DNA from: Caldithrix abyssi DSM 13497
Lineage (GTDB): Bacteria; Calditrichota; Calditrichia; Calditrichales; Calditrichaceae
DNA length: 64,000 bases
Direction: 5' to 3'
Assembly: GCF_001886815.1 (NCBI RefSeq)
Contig: NZ_CP018099.1
Span: 1,300,501 to 1,364,500, forward strand
The first letter of the stretch is position 1. Each line of letters opens with the position of its first letter. The notes beneath the pieces are model-generated. The model ran no database searches and was not told where the DNA came from. It saw only the letters and a program-made list of their open reading frames with translations. The position numbers were made by a program, and so were the translations under genes. Shown one piece after another: positions 1 through 9,852 of the stretch.

Positions 1-2
1 AG

Positions 3-569
3 CTGCGCTGGCGTGTGGTTCTGGCGCTGATAGGAGGCGCCATACTGGTCTTTAGCCTGTCCAACGAACAGTTCTGGGAAAGGCAAAGCACGATTGATGA
101 ATATCACGAATCAGGCTCCCGGCTTCATTTGTGGCGCGGGGCCATTGAAATGTGGAAAGATCATCCCATGGGCCTTGGAGGAGAAGGCTATCAGGCGCTG
201 GTAATGGACTATGTGCCTGAATTAAGAGAGATCATGGAAGAAAAGGGCACAAAAACGGTACATAACACCTTTTTGTTGGTTTTAGTGGAATGGGGCTTTG
301 TGGGCATCATTTTATTTTTTGGCCTTTTAATTCATACGTTTGTCATTCTGGGCAAAATTAGGAGAGACCGCCTGAAAGCGCCGGGCTACAGGTATTATGT
401 GGACGCCATGGCCATCCAGATGGGGCTTATCGGTATTCTGGTGGCCGGCATCTTTCACAACCGGTTGTACTCGGAGGTTATTTACTGGTTCAGCGCCTTT
501 GCCGTGGCCCTTAGAAATATTCAGGTAAATGAAATTTATGAAAATGCGCAATTAAGCGAAGAAGTTTAA
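3..569 (+). CDS. O-antigen ligase/polymerase family protein, C-terminal part (partial)
   Basis: The frame is open to the left edge, so this is the C-terminal 188 residues of a longer inner-membrane protein. The first GTG at 15 is not a convincing start. The visible part has the usual tail of the Wzy_C/O-antigen ligase family: a periplasmic loop with R-x-HLW-x-GAIEMWKDHP, then GLGGEGY, then KTVHNTFL, followed by membrane segments (about LVLVEWGFVGIILFFGLL and MGLIGILVAGIF). Such proteins polymerise or transfer undecaprenyl-linked glycan repeat units at the periplasmic face. It is followed after 20 bases by a glycosyltransferase, which fits a polysaccharide operon. Polymerase versus ligase cannot be decided from this fragment. 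Confidence 0.8.
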   Translation: MRWRVVLALIGGAILVFSLSNEQFWERQSTIDEYHESGSRLHLWRGAIEMWKDHPMGLGGEGYQALVMDYVPELREIMEEKGTKTVHNTFLLVLVEWGFVGIILFFGLLIHTFVILGKIRRDRLKAPGYRYYVDAMAIQMGLIGILVAGIFHNRLYSEVIYWFSAFAVALRNIQVNEIYENAQLSEEV

Positions 570-589
570 TCTTTGTTAAAGGTTTAATA

Positions 590-1963
590 ATGAGCCATAA
601 GAAAAATATATTGTTTTTAACGACCAACTTTCCCCCCAATCCGTCGGTCGGCACCAGGCGGGTGGCTAAAATCTTAAAATACATGGATCATTCGCGGTTT
701 AATTTTTTTGTTTTAACCTTAAAGGAAGAATATTACAACCGGGAACTGGGAGAACGCATGGGGAATCAGGATAAGATTCCCGCATCCGTTAAGGTTTTTA
801 GAACGGATAAAAGCGATTTAACGCGCATTTTTACTTTTGCCAAGCAAAAATTAGGACATTTTTTAAAAAAGCGAAAAACCAATAAAGCCTCTCCGGCAAA
901 AAAAGAGAAAAAGACAGAAAGCGCCGGCAACGGGCAAGCGAGCGGATGGAAAGCGGTATTGATCGATAAACTCCGGAGCTTTTTCTTCGCCTTTTTTGAA
1001 TTCCCCGATAAATACATTGGCTGGCTGCCCCACGCCGTTGCCCAGGGCGCGCGCATCATTAAACATGAAAAAATCGATATCATTTTAACCACGGCTCCGC
1101 CGCATTCACTGTTTTTGATCGCCCTTATTCTAAAAAAAATAACGCACAAAAAATTGGTGCTCGATTTTCGCGATCCGTGGGCCATCTCGCGCTGGGACCG
1201 GGGAAATATTTTCCGCTACGGGATGGAGCGCCTGGTAGAAAAATTATGCGTGCAGGGGGCAGATCAGTTATTTTTTGTTACGCCTAAAATGCGCGACGAA
1301 TATTTAAAGTTGTACCCCGGTGAAAAAAAAGAAAAGTTTCAGCTTTTTTACAATGGCTTTGATCCCGACGATTTTCAGGTTGAAGTAGAAGAAGATGAAC
1401 GCGACGTCCGGGGGCCTTTTCGCTTTGTTCATCTGGGCACGCTTTACAAACGGCGAAATCCGGAAACCCTGTTTATGGCCATCAAAAATCTGCACGAACA
1501 AAAACAAATTTCTCCCGGAAAGGTGAGATTTGAGTTTATCGGCAGCGTGGTGTCTGAATTGCAATTTATCTTTAAAAAAGTAAAAGAATTACAGATAGAA
1601 GATTACGTTACCTTTAAACCGCCTGTTAGCTTTCAGGAAAGCATCCGAACCATGTTCCAGGCCGATGCGCTTTTGTTAATTCAGCCGGAAACCGATTTGC
1701 AGATTCCCGCGAAAATGTTTGAATATATTTACATCGGCAAACCCATTCTGGCCATTGCCGAAGAGAACAGCGCAACGCATCAGTTATTGCAGGAAGCCAA
1801 CGCGGGTATTCTGGCGCCTTCTAATGATATTGAAAAGATAGGGCAGGCCGTTTTGACAATTTTAAGGGAAGAAACTTCTTTTAAACCGCGCGCCGAGTAC
1901 GTGGCCCTGTTTAATTACCAGAAATACGCTAAAAAATTTGAAAGAATATTAGATGGTCTCTAA
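590..1963 (+). CDS. GT4-like glycosyltransferase
   Basis: This is a 457-residue GT-B fold glycosyltransferase, cytoplasmic or membrane-associated. The N-terminus has the FLTTNFPPNPSVGTRR loop that begins many GT4 enzymes. The C-terminal half has HLGTLYKRRNP and the donor-site region PAKMFEYIYIGKPILAIAEENS. Between about residues 90 and 115 there is a lysine-rich, low-complexity insertion (KKRKTNKASPAKKEKK and similar), probably a flexible loop. The stop overlaps the next glycosyltransferase by 11 bases, indicating translational coupling. Family assignment is firm; donor and acceptor sugars cannot be read from sequence. Confidence 0.85.
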   Translation: MSHKKNILFLTTNFPPNPSVGTRRVAKILKYMDHSRFNFFVLTLKEEYYNRELGERMGNQDKIPASVKVFRTDKSDLTRIFTFAKQKLGHFLKKRKTNKASPAKKEKKTESAGNGQASGWKAVLIDKLRSFFFAFFEFPDKYIGWLPHAVAQGARIIKHEKIDIILTTAPPHSLFLIALILKKITHKKLVLDFRDPWAISRWDRGNIFRYGMERLVEKLCVQGADQLFFVTPKMRDEYLKLYPGEKKEKFQLFYNGFDPDDFQVEVEEDERDVRGPFRFVHLGTLYKRRNPETLFMAIKNLHEQKQISPGKVRFEFIGSVVSELQFIFKKVKELQIEDYVTFKPPVSFQESIRTMFQADALLLIQPETDLQIPAKMFEYIYIGKPILAIAEENSATHQLLQEANAGILAPSNDIEKIGQAVLTILREETSFKPRAEYVALFNYQKYAKKFERILDGL

Positions 1964-3107
1964 AAAAATCAAAGTCGCACATCTGATTAATTATCTTTCG
2001 CCAGCCGGCAAAGAAGTCGGAATCGTAAAACTGTTGAACGGGCTAAATCCGGATGTTTTTGCCCCGGTATTAATTGTGATGGGCAAGGTTTTTGACACCA
2101 TGGGGCTGGATGTGGATAAAACCAAATTGCTGGAAATTGTAAAAGGCGAAGGGAATGATTTTTCTTTAATTTTTAAATTAAAAAAGATCTTTAAAGAGGA
2201 AGGCCTCGATATTGTGCACACCCATTCCTGGGGCACCCTGGTTGAAGGAATTACGGCCGCCAGGCTGGCGCGCGTTCCGATTGTCATCCATGGCGAACAC
2301 GGTTCTTATCATAAAGATTTTAAGAGGAAATGGGTGCAAAAAATCATGTTTAGCTGGTCTGATCAGGTGTTGTCCGTTTCCGCGCTGCTGGCCGATGATT
2401 TAAGCCGCACCCTGGGCGTAAAGCGGGAAAAGATTTTACCCATATTGAACGGCGTGGATACCGAAAAATTTAAACCGCAGCCCGAAAAAAGAGAATTTTA
2501 CCGAAAGAAACTTAATGTAAACGCCGATTCGATTATCATTGGAACGATCGGTCGGCCAATGAAGGTGAAAAATCATCAGTTAATGATTAAAGCGCTGGCC
2601 AGGCTAAAAAAGAAAAATCGCTCTGTAAAGTTCATCATCATCGGAGATACGCCCAGGTATTCGTTACGCGAAGAACTGGAAAAACTGGCGCGGGAACTGC
2701 GCGTTCTGGAAGATGTGCTTTTCCTGGGCTATCGGGATGACATCCCGGGATATTTAAACGCCTTCGATATTTTTGTGCTGCCGTCATTAAGCGAGGGCTG
2801 TTCCAATGTAATTCAAGAAGCCATGGCCACGGGCCTGCCCATTGTAGCCAGCAGAGTGGGCGGTAATCCCGAATTGATCGAGCATGAGCGCGAGGGACTA
2901 CTGTTCACCTCCAATTCGCTTGAAGAATTGGTGACCGCGATCCAATATTTAATCGAAAATCCGCAGAGGGCTAAACAGTTAGGGCAAAATGCCTTAAAAA
3001 AAGCCAGACGGCAATTTGCCTTACCGGTAATGATCAAAAGTTATGAAGAACTTTATCTAAAGTGGTATGAGACTAAAGTAGGTAAGATCGATGCGCGACG
3101 CACTTAA
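1953..3107 (+). CDS. GT4 glycosyltransferase
   Basis: This 384-residue retaining glycosyltransferase is a typical GT4. The N-terminal Rossmann half has VAHLINYLSPAGKEVGIVKLL, a glycine-poor variant of the usual GG loop, and DIVHTHSWGTL. The C-terminal half has IIGTIGRPMKVKNHQLMIKAL and the E-x7-E type region, LPSLSEGCSNVIQEAMATG followed by PIVASRVGGNPELIE. The protein resembles the EpsH/PEP-CTERM-associated sugar transferases, but no exosortase is visible here. It overlaps the upstream gene by 11 bases and the downstream deacetylase by 17, so it belongs to one polysaccharide operon. Sugar specificity is unknown. Confidence 0.9.
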   Translation: MVSKKIKVAHLINYLSPAGKEVGIVKLLNGLNPDVFAPVLIVMGKVFDTMGLDVDKTKLLEIVKGEGNDFSLIFKLKKIFKEEGLDIVHTHSWGTLVEGITAARLARVPIVIHGEHGSYHKDFKRKWVQKIMFSWSDQVLSVSALLADDLSRTLGVKREKILPILNGVDTEKFKPQPEKREFYRKKLNVNADSIIIGTIGRPMKVKNHQLMIKALARLKKKNRSVKFIIIGDTPRYSLREELEKLARELRVLEDVLFLGYRDDIPGYLNAFDIFVLPSLSEGCSNVIQEAMATGLPIVASRVGGNPELIEHEREGLLFTSNSLEELVTAIQYLIENPQRAKQLGQNALKKARRQFALPVMIKSYEELYLKWYETKVGKIDARRT

Positions 3108-4122
3108 AAAGATTTATTTTGGTCTGATAGACCTTATCGGAAAAAATAAAAGAACGCTGGAAAAAAAACGACCGTCCGTTACCATTTTGACGTACCATTC
3201 GGTTGTGTCCGACAGCGCGCCGATTTTTGAATATGAATACAGAAATTGCGTTACGGTGTCCGCCTTTGATAATCAGATAAAAATGTTGAAAAAGATATTT
3301 AAGGTTATTCCCCTGCAAGAAGCGGTCGAACGTTTACAGACGGGAAAGCTTACGGAAAATTATGCGGTTGTAACCTTTGACGACGGCTACAGAAATAATT
3401 TTGACTACGCTTTTTCGGTCTTAAAAAAACATGCGGTCAGCGCCGCCTTTTTTGTTACAACCGGCTTAATTGGTGGGAACGATTGTTTGTGGACCGATTG
3501 GGTTACTTATTTAGTCTTTCACTCCACCAATAAAACCATCGAGTTGAACTTTAACGGCTGGCACAGAGCGTTTACCCTGAACTCGGAAGAACAAAAAATT
3601 CGTGCTTCCATCGAAATCAGAGATTTGATGAAATCGGCCACTTTAAGCGAAGAAGAAATGTTATTAAAACAATTGAAAGCGCAGGTATCTATAGACGCCC
3701 ATCCCGTTGCCGCCAATCCCGATCGGTATGCCTTTATGAACTGGGAACAGGTGAAGACCATGGCCGATCAGGGCATGGAAATTGGCTCGCACACACACCG
3801 CCACGCCCTGTTAAACATGCTGAGTAATGAAGAAGCGCAAAGGGAGTTGGCCGAATCAAAACGGATGATTGAAGAAAAGACCAATGCCAGCTGTAAATTT
3901 TTTGCCTATCCCAACGGACAATTAAAAGACTTCAATGATGCTCATATTGAAATGATGCGCGAAATGGGCTATCTGGCTGCCTTAACCCAGGTGCCGGGCA
4001 GCAACAAAGTGGGAGAAGACCTGTTCCGCCTGAAAAGAATCAATATTTCCAATAAAATGTTTCCCCCCATTTTTAAAGCGTATGTTTGCGGTACCATTGA
4101 ACACAACGGACACCATTATTGA
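3091..4122 (+). CDS. Polysaccharide deacetylase (CE4/NodB-like)
   Basis: This 343-residue protein has the NodB homology motifs: motif 1 VTFDDGYRNN (the two aspartates are about residues 97-98) and motif 2 SHTHRH at about 233-238. These bind the catalytic metal and acetate. CE4 enzymes remove N- or O-acetyl groups from N-acetylated sugars. No clear signal peptide is visible, so it may act on lipid-linked or nascent glycan in the cytoplasm or be membrane-associated. It overlaps the preceding GT4 gene by 17 bases. The substrate is presumably the polymer made by this island, which is inference. Confidence 0.88.
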   Translation: MRDALKKIYFGLIDLIGKNKRTLEKKRPSVTILTYHSVVSDSAPIFEYEYRNCVTVSAFDNQIKMLKKIFKVIPLQEAVERLQTGKLTENYAVVTFDDGYRNNFDYAFSVLKKHAVSAAFFVTTGLIGGNDCLWTDWVTYLVFHSTNKTIELNFNGWHRAFTLNSEEQKIRASIEIRDLMKSATLSEEEMLLKQLKAQVSIDAHPVAANPDRYAFMNWEQVKTMADQGMEIGSHTHRHALLNMLSNEEAQRELAESKRMIEEKTNASCKFFAYPNGQLKDFNDAHIEMMREMGYLAALTQVPGSNKVGEDLFRLKRINISNKMFPPIFKAYVCGTIEHNGHHY

Positions 4123-4144
4123 TCGACATAAAAAAGGAGCAGGA

Positions 4145-5206
4145 TTGTTAAAAGCCAAAGCCGAACGGAAATTTAAAAAATATTTTGCACAGGGGCTTCT
4201 GGCGCTTCCTTATGGACAGTTGATCGAAAAAATTGTGCCGGTTCTGCAAGCCCCAAAAGATTCTCTGGAAATACGGCAGATCATTGACCGTCCGTTTTCT
4301 GTGATCATGGAAGTGGTAACGGATGAAGGTCGTTCGTTCTTCGTTAAGGTTTATAAACTGCGCAATCCGGAGAAACAAAGAGCTGAGCTTGAAAGAGAGT
4401 TTGCCGTCAGTCGCTTCTGGTTCGATAAGTTTAAAGACGATCCAGAACATCGCGTCATCGAACCCATCTGGCTTGATGTGGAAAATCTGATACTCATCAC
4501 GCGAAAAAGCGAGGGCGAGAATTTATTGAAGTTGACGGGCCGATTACACCTGTTCCCCGCAAAGCGCGTGCAGCAAAGAGTGCATCGTTCGCTGAGTCAG
4601 GCCGGGCAGTGGTTAAAAAAGTTCCAGTCCTTTTCCATTGTTGAGGAAGTGCCTTATGTTAAGCCGCCGGTGGAATTGACCTTCTCTTTTCTGCAAGACT
4701 ACATTTTGATTCGCCTGCAGCGCATGGTGCAGAACCCGAAGCTGGACTTTGACGAACATTTTCAACAAAAAATAATCGATTATCTAAAAAGTTTGTGGCA
4801 AAAGGCCGGCGCGCAAAGCGAACGCCTGACCTTTGCCCACACCGATTTTTCGCTCTCCAATATTCTGGCGGCAGAAGACAAAGTTACCGTGCTGGATTTT
4901 AACAAATGCGAGATCAATTCCCCTTACAAGGATTTGTCGCGTTTTTACCATCAGCTCTATTTATTGAGTTTTAAGCCCACCTTTCAAAAAAGCGTGATCG
5001 AAGAGATGAAAGCTTCGTTTTTGCAGGGCTATGGCGCGCCGCTGGCAAAGGATCATCCTATGTTTCAGATCTTTTTTATCATCCATCAGGTCACGCATCT
5101 GGGCAAAATATCTCGCTTCTGGGAGCGAGGACTGCTGGAAAATGTTTACAACCACTATCTTGTTTCCCGCGTGCTTAAAGATTTAAAACAAACGGTGCTG
5201 GTATGA
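4145..5206 (+). CDS. APH/LPS-kinase-fold phosphotransferase-like protein
   Basis: I place the start at the TTG at 4145, giving 353 residues. A strong ribosome-binding site (AAAAGGAG, ending at 4139) lies 5 bases upstream. The longer reading from 4082 would overlap the deacetylase gene by 41 bases and has no such site. The C-terminal half carries the aminoglycoside phosphotransferase-type catalytic loop, FAHTDFSLSNIL, and the metal-binding VLDFNKCE. Relatives phosphorylate small molecules or sugars such as lipid A core heptose, so a sugar kinase acting on the glycan or its lipid carrier is plausible. The stop overlaps the following lyase gene by 4 bases (ATGA). Confidence 0.75.
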   Translation: MLKAKAERKFKKYFAQGLLALPYGQLIEKIVPVLQAPKDSLEIRQIIDRPFSVIMEVVTDEGRSFFVKVYKLRNPEKQRAELEREFAVSRFWFDKFKDDPEHRVIEPIWLDVENLILITRKSEGENLLKLTGRLHLFPAKRVQQRVHRSLSQAGQWLKKFQSFSIVEEVPYVKPPVELTFSFLQDYILIRLQRMVQNPKLDFDEHFQQKIIDYLKSLWQKAGAQSERLTFAHTDFSLSNILAAEDKVTVLDFNKCEINSPYKDLSRFYHQLYLLSFKPTFQKSVIEEMKASFLQGYGAPLAKDHPMFQIFFIIHQVTHLGKISRFWERGLLENVYNHYLVSRVLKDLKQTVLV

Positions 5207-7473
5207 GTATTAAAACAAAATTAAAAAAGCTGAGCAGAGTGACTGCGGCGGAACTGCTTTTTCGTTTAAAGGAAAAATGGATCATCGTCCGTGAAAAAAA
5301 AGCCTATCCGGCCATTCTGGATCAATATTTTGATGATGATTTCAGCCTGTTTATGGACGATGCGGCGCAGATGTTAAAACCGATTGATGAAGGGAGCCCC
5401 GCACAAATCTTTCATTCTCCAGGGCGCAGACCATTGCTGTCGGAGCCGCTGAGCGAAAAGAAGAAGGAAATCTTTAAAAAACAGTTTAACCGACAATTCA
5501 AAAAAACCATTGAGAGAGCGGACGATTTTCTGCAGCACAAATTTCGCTTTCTGGGCGTTTCTTTTCAATTGCCTGATCCCATCCCCTGGCAGTCCGATCC
5601 GGTATCTTTAAAACCGTTTCCCACAGGCTTTTATGACGAGGTGGATATTTTTACGAATCAAAATCCCGGCGATATTAAACATGTGTGGGAAGTCAATCGT
5701 TTACAGTTTTTAATCGAAGTGGCTAAAGCCTATTATTTAACCGACGACGAGAAATACCGCCGCAAAATCGATGCGCTGCTTGACGACTGGTACCGTAAAA
5801 ATCCTTACCAGACAGGCATTGCCTGGGCCAGCGCGCTGGAGGTGGGCGTGCGCGCTCTGGCCCTGATATGGACGCTCCATTTCTATTCGGCCGGCAACAA
5901 TCCCAACCCGCAAACCATCAAAACGATTCTTAAAATTCTTTACTGGAGCGGGCTTTTTTTGAACGACCATCTTTCCATCTATTTTAGCCCGTACAACCAT
6001 TTGATCGGCGAAACCGCCGCTCTGTTTGCCATTGGCTTTTTATTCCCGGAATTTAAAGGCGCGGATCGCTGGCGGCAGAAGGCTTTGCGCGTTCTTAAAG
6101 AACAGGTGGAAAAACAATTTCACGCGGACGGCGGCAGCGTGGAACAGGCCACGTTTTATCACCATTTTACCCTGGGTTTTTACCTGCAGGCCATCGCCTT
6201 ACTCAGGCATAACCGGAAGGCGGTTCCGCCAGAGATGCTGCAACGCGTGGAAAAGGCGCTCGAGTTTTCCATGCACATGATGCGCCCGGACGGAACGTTT
6301 CCCTACATTGGCGATATTGACGACGCGCGCTCCATCTATTTTTCCGATCCGACCAGCTGGGATTTCCGTTCTTACCAGTGTTTTGGCGCCGTATGGTTTA
6401 AACGCAGCGATATGAAATTCATGTCCGGCGGCTTGCAGGAAGACGCCTTCTGGATGCTTTCTGAACAGGAGCTAAAGGACTTTGAAACCCTTAAAACAGA
6501 AAAGCCGCGGGCCAAAACCATATTTCTGGATCAATCCGGCTATTACGTTTTTCGCTCCGGGTTTGAAGAATCTTCTCATTTTTCATTGATGGACTGCGGG
6601 CCATTGGCCGACGGCGTTTTTTACGACGAAACCCCGTCTGCGGCTCACGGACATGCCGACCTGCTGCAAATTGAGATCGCGCCCTGTGGCGAACCGCTGT
6701 TGATTGATCCCGGATTTTCCAACTATCGCGGCGAGTATGACTGGCATACCTACTTTCGCAGCACGGCCGCTCACAACACCGTAACCATTAACGGCCAGTC
6801 GCAGGCCAGGCAAACGGGTATTTTAAAATGGAGCTTTGCGCCGCGTTTTAAACGTTTAAGCGTTGTACAGCAAAATGGATTCTCCGGCGTGTGCGGCGAA
6901 CATTACGGCTACCAGAAATTGACCGGAAAACCCGTCCACCGCCGTTATTTTTTGTTTATCGATCAAACGTTCTGGCTGGCGGTGGATTATTTGTACGCAG
7001 AAGAAAACACCGCGTTTAACCTGGAGTTGAACTGGCATTTTAACCATTTTGTGCAGGTGGAAAAATTAGCCGGTCAAACGGGCTTTAAGGCCAGCGGCCG
7101 AAATTCCGCCTTGCTCATTTTGCCGGCCCTTCCCGCGAACCTGCAAACGGCAGTGGAACTGAAAAAGGGCGGAAAAAATCCGGACGAAGGCTGGATTTCG
7201 CCAACCTATCGCAGGCGTCTGCCGGCGCCGCTGTTATCCTACCAAATTAAAACATCGCTGCCGCTCATTGTGCCGACCGTTTTTCTGCCGGAAAAGCAGG
7301 ACGCCAGGTGGGAAATCCGGCAAACGGAATCGGATTATTCCCTGCGACTGGGCAGGCAGAGCTACCAGATTAAACGAGCGGAGCGTCCGGACAGCGACGA
7401 GATTTTAACCGTAACCGTCGGTAATCAAACCCTGTATGTGACCGGGCGCGAACCTTATTTTCGACAGTCATAA
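5203..7473 (+). CDS. Heparinase II/III family polysaccharide lyase-like protein
   Basis: The protein has 756 residues and two recognisable parts. The first is an alpha-toroid of the alginate lyase/heparinase N-terminal type, with NHLIGE at about 265-270 and EQATFYHHF near 314. The second is a heparinase II/III-like beta-sandwich with HGHAD at about 482-486 and FRSTAAHNT at about 518-526. These tyrosine, histidine and asparagine positions are those used for beta-elimination on uronic acid polymers. There is no signal peptide. Relatives without one are common inside exopolysaccharide operons, where their job is uncertain (trimming, quality control or length control). It is coupled to the kinase-like gene by a 4-base overlap. 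Confidence 0.87.
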   Translation: MSIKTKLKKLSRVTAAELLFRLKEKWIIVREKKAYPAILDQYFDDDFSLFMDDAAQMLKPIDEGSPAQIFHSPGRRPLLSEPLSEKKKEIFKKQFNRQFKKTIERADDFLQHKFRFLGVSFQLPDPIPWQSDPVSLKPFPTGFYDEVDIFTNQNPGDIKHVWEVNRLQFLIEVAKAYYLTDDEKYRRKIDALLDDWYRKNPYQTGIAWASALEVGVRALALIWTLHFYSAGNNPNPQTIKTILKILYWSGLFLNDHLSIYFSPYNHLIGETAALFAIGFLFPEFKGADRWRQKALRVLKEQVEKQFHADGGSVEQATFYHHFTLGFYLQAIALLRHNRKAVPPEMLQRVEKALEFSMHMMRPDGTFPYIGDIDDARSIYFSDPTSWDFRSYQCFGAVWFKRSDMKFMSGGLQEDAFWMLSEQELKDFETLKTEKPRAKTIFLDQSGYYVFRSGFEESSHFSLMDCGPLADGVFYDETPSAAHGHADLLQIEIAPCGEPLLIDPGFSNYRGEYDWHTYFRSTAAHNTVTINGQSQARQTGILKWSFAPRFKRLSVVQQNGFSGVCGEHYGYQKLTGKPVHRRYFLFIDQTFWLAVDYLYAEENTAFNLELNWHFNHFVQVEKLAGQTGFKASGRNSALLILPALPANLQTAVELKKGGKNPDEGWISPTYRRRLPAPLLSYQIKTSLPLIVPTVFLPEKQDARWEIRQTESDYSLRLGRQSYQIKRAERPDSDEILTVTVGNQTLYVTGREPYFRQS

Positions 7474-7537
7474 AATCTTAAATGGCTACAAAACAACGCT
7501 ATTAAAGGGGTAATCATTCTTAAAAGGAGAGGAAACA

Positions 7538-8605
7538 TTGAAGCGTAAGCAGATTAAAGTGCTTGAGATATCTTCCTATCCGCCGCCGCGCGCCGGATGG
7601 GGTATGCGCATCTATTTTCTGAAGCAGGAGATGGAAAAGCAGGGACACATTTGCGAGGTGTTGAATACCGGCAAAGGTCGTTTTTTAACCGGCAGAGATT
7701 TTATCCCTGTTTTTAGCGGACTGGATTACGTGAAAAAGGTATTCAAGTACAGGCTTAAGGGCTACCTGATTCACATGCATTTGAACGGCGATTCGCCCAA
7801 AGGCTTTGTTTTAACGACCCTGGCGCTGCTTATTTCGCTGCTCACCTTTCGGCGGCCGGTCATTACCTTTCATGCCGGGCCGGTGCAAAAATACTTTCCG
7901 CAATCACAGGCGCCGTTGCTGACGCCGTTGTACAAGTTCATTTTTACGGCGCCCCGCCATATTATTTGCAACAACGAAGCGGTTAAAGAAAAGATCGCCG
8001 GATATGGCATCAATCCGCATAAAATCATTCCCATTCAGGCCTTTAGCAAGCAGTACTTGAATTTTGAGAAGGTAGAACTAAAGCCAGAGGTGGAAACCTT
8101 CTTTTCCGACCACGATCCGGTCATTTGCAGCTATGTGTTTTTTCGGCCGGAATTTTTTATTGAAGATATGATTCACGCCGTGGCGAAATTGGTTAAACAC
8201 TATCCAAAGTTCGGACTGATTATTATGGGATCGGATATGGGCTCAGAAGAAATACAGGCCCTGATTAAACAGCTGGGCATCGAAGATCACGTCATTCTGG
8301 CCGGCGATCAGGATCACGACGCATTTTTAACCATTATGACGCGTTCCAGATTGTATTTACGAACGCCCTTTAAAGACGGCATCGCATCTTCGGTGCTGGA
8401 GGCCCTGGCCTTAAAAGTGCCGGTGGTTGCCTGCGATAATGGCAGTCGGCCCGCCGGCACGGTTACCTACGAAAACCGCAATGTGGATGACATGGTCGAA
8501 AAATTACGCTATGTGCTGGATAATCATGCGCAGGTGGTGCGGCAAATTAAGCCGCCGGAAATAAAAGATACCATTGTCGATGAAATCAGGATTCTTGGCC
8601 TATGA
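7538..8605 (+). CDS. GT4-like glycosyltransferase (TTG start)
   Basis: This 355-residue glycosyltransferase starts at TTG 7538, preceded by AAAAGGAGAGG at a normal distance, so the rare start is well supported. The N-terminus reads LEISSYPPPRAGWGMRI, the acceptor-side loop of GT4 enzymes. The C-terminal half contains the donor-binding segment RTPFKDGIASSVLEALALKVPVVAC and then DNGSRPAG. The 64-base gap from the lyase gene is the largest in this part of the operon, and a separate translation start signal is present. The stop overlaps the next glycosyltransferase by 4 bases. Specificity is unknown. Confidence 0.82.
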   Translation: MKRKQIKVLEISSYPPPRAGWGMRIYFLKQEMEKQGHICEVLNTGKGRFLTGRDFIPVFSGLDYVKKVFKYRLKGYLIHMHLNGDSPKGFVLTTLALLISLLTFRRPVITFHAGPVQKYFPQSQAPLLTPLYKFIFTAPRHIICNNEAVKEKIAGYGINPHKIIPIQAFSKQYLNFEKVELKPEVETFFSDHDPVICSYVFFRPEFFIEDMIHAVAKLVKHYPKFGLIIMGSDMGSEEIQALIKQLGIEDHVILAGDQDHDAFLTIMTRSRLYLRTPFKDGIASSVLEALALKVPVVACDNGSRPAGTVTYENRNVDDMVEKLRYVLDNHAQVVRQIKPPEIKDTIVDEIRILGL

Positions 8606-9774
8606 GGATTTTATATCATCACCGAACTCTGGGCGATGGGGCGGAAGGCATTCATATTCAGTCTATTGTAAATGGTCTGATTCAGTTAGGGCATCAGGTT
8701 AAGGTGGTTTCGCTGGTTGGCGAAAAGACGCAGTTCCGCAAGGCGCAGGATGCCAGAGAATCGAAATGGGATTGGGTGCGCAAACACATTCCGCAGCCCG
8801 TGTACGAGCTGGCCGAAATCGGCTACAATCTCAAAGGGCGGCGTATGCTGCAAAAGGCGATTGATTCATTCCGCCCGGACATTATTTACGACCGCTACGC
8901 GCATTTTAGTTTTGCCGCCTTGTGGGCGGCCAAAAAGAACAACCTGCCGCTTATCTTAGAAGTAAATTCGCCGTACTCCATCCAGAAGCGGCAGTGGGAA
9001 AAGTTGTACTTCCCCTGGCTGTCGCAATACGGCGAAAAGAAGATATTTAACGCGGCGCCCCACATTATTGTGGTTTCCACGCCGCTAAAAAAGATTGTGA
9101 TGGATTACGGCGTGCCGGAAGAAAAAATCACGGTTTTGCCCAACGGCACAGATCCGGAGCGCTTTAATCCCGATATTGACGATCAGCCTTTGCGAAAAAA
9201 ACTGAAACTAACAGGAAAAATTGTGCTGGGTTTTGTGGGCATTTTACGGCGCTGGCATAATATTGATCAGTTGATTACCGTGCTGGAAGAACTGAACCTG
9301 CCGCGTCTGAATGCGGCCATGATCTTTTTAGGAGACGGACCCAGCTATCAGGAGCTGGTTGAATTCAACAGGGCAAAAGGCCATGAAGCATGGATTCGCT
9401 TTTTAGGGCGCATTCCCCATTCCGAAATTCAGCAGTACATTGCCATGATGGATGTGGCCATCAGTCCGCACGCCACGCCCTATTCGTCGCCCATGAAGAT
9501 TCTGGAATACATGGCCATGGAAAAGGCCATTCTGGCGCCGGATATGGAAAATATCCGGGATATTTTGCGGGACGGAGAAAATGCTCTGCTATTCAAACCA
9601 GACGACGCCCGGTCATTAAAAGAAAAATTATTGCTTTTAATTCAAAACGAAGATTTGCGCAGGCGGTTGGGCAAAACCGCACGCCAGGACGTTGTGCAAA
9701 AATTTACCTGGCTGGGAAATGCGCGTAAAACCGCGGAAATTGCGCAAAAGTTGGTTGATGCACACCGCCTGTAA
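8602..9774 (+). CDS. GT4 glycosyltransferase
   Basis: This 390-residue GT4 enzyme has a well preserved fold. The N-terminus reads MRILYHHRTLGDGAEGIHIQS, DIIYDRYAHFSFAALWAA follows in the first half, and VLPNGTDPERFNP opens the second half. GFVGILRRWHNID lies in the donor domain, with the E-x7-E type region near SSPMKILEYMAMEKAILAPD. It is coupled to the preceding GT4 gene by ATGA overlap. It ends the first tight gene block; the next gene begins 78 bases further with its own signal peptide. Confidence 0.88.
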   Translation: MRILYHHRTLGDGAEGIHIQSIVNGLIQLGHQVKVVSLVGEKTQFRKAQDARESKWDWVRKHIPQPVYELAEIGYNLKGRRMLQKAIDSFRPDIIYDRYAHFSFAALWAAKKNNLPLILEVNSPYSIQKRQWEKLYFPWLSQYGEKKIFNAAPHIIVVSTPLKKIVMDYGVPEEKITVLPNGTDPERFNPDIDDQPLRKKLKLTGKIVLGFVGILRRWHNIDQLITVLEELNLPRLNAAMIFLGDGPSYQELVEFNRAKGHEAWIRFLGRIPHSEIQQYIAMMDVAISPHATPYSSPMKILEYMAMEKAILAPDMENIRDILRDGENALLFKPDDARSLKEKLLLLIQNEDLRRRLGKTARQDVVQKFTWLGNARKTAEIAQKLVDAHRL

Positions 9775-9852
9775 ATGTTATGGCATTGCTTTTGCAATGT
9801 TTTGTGGACATATTAAACAGCGGCCTGTAAAATCAGTAAAAACGGGAAACAA

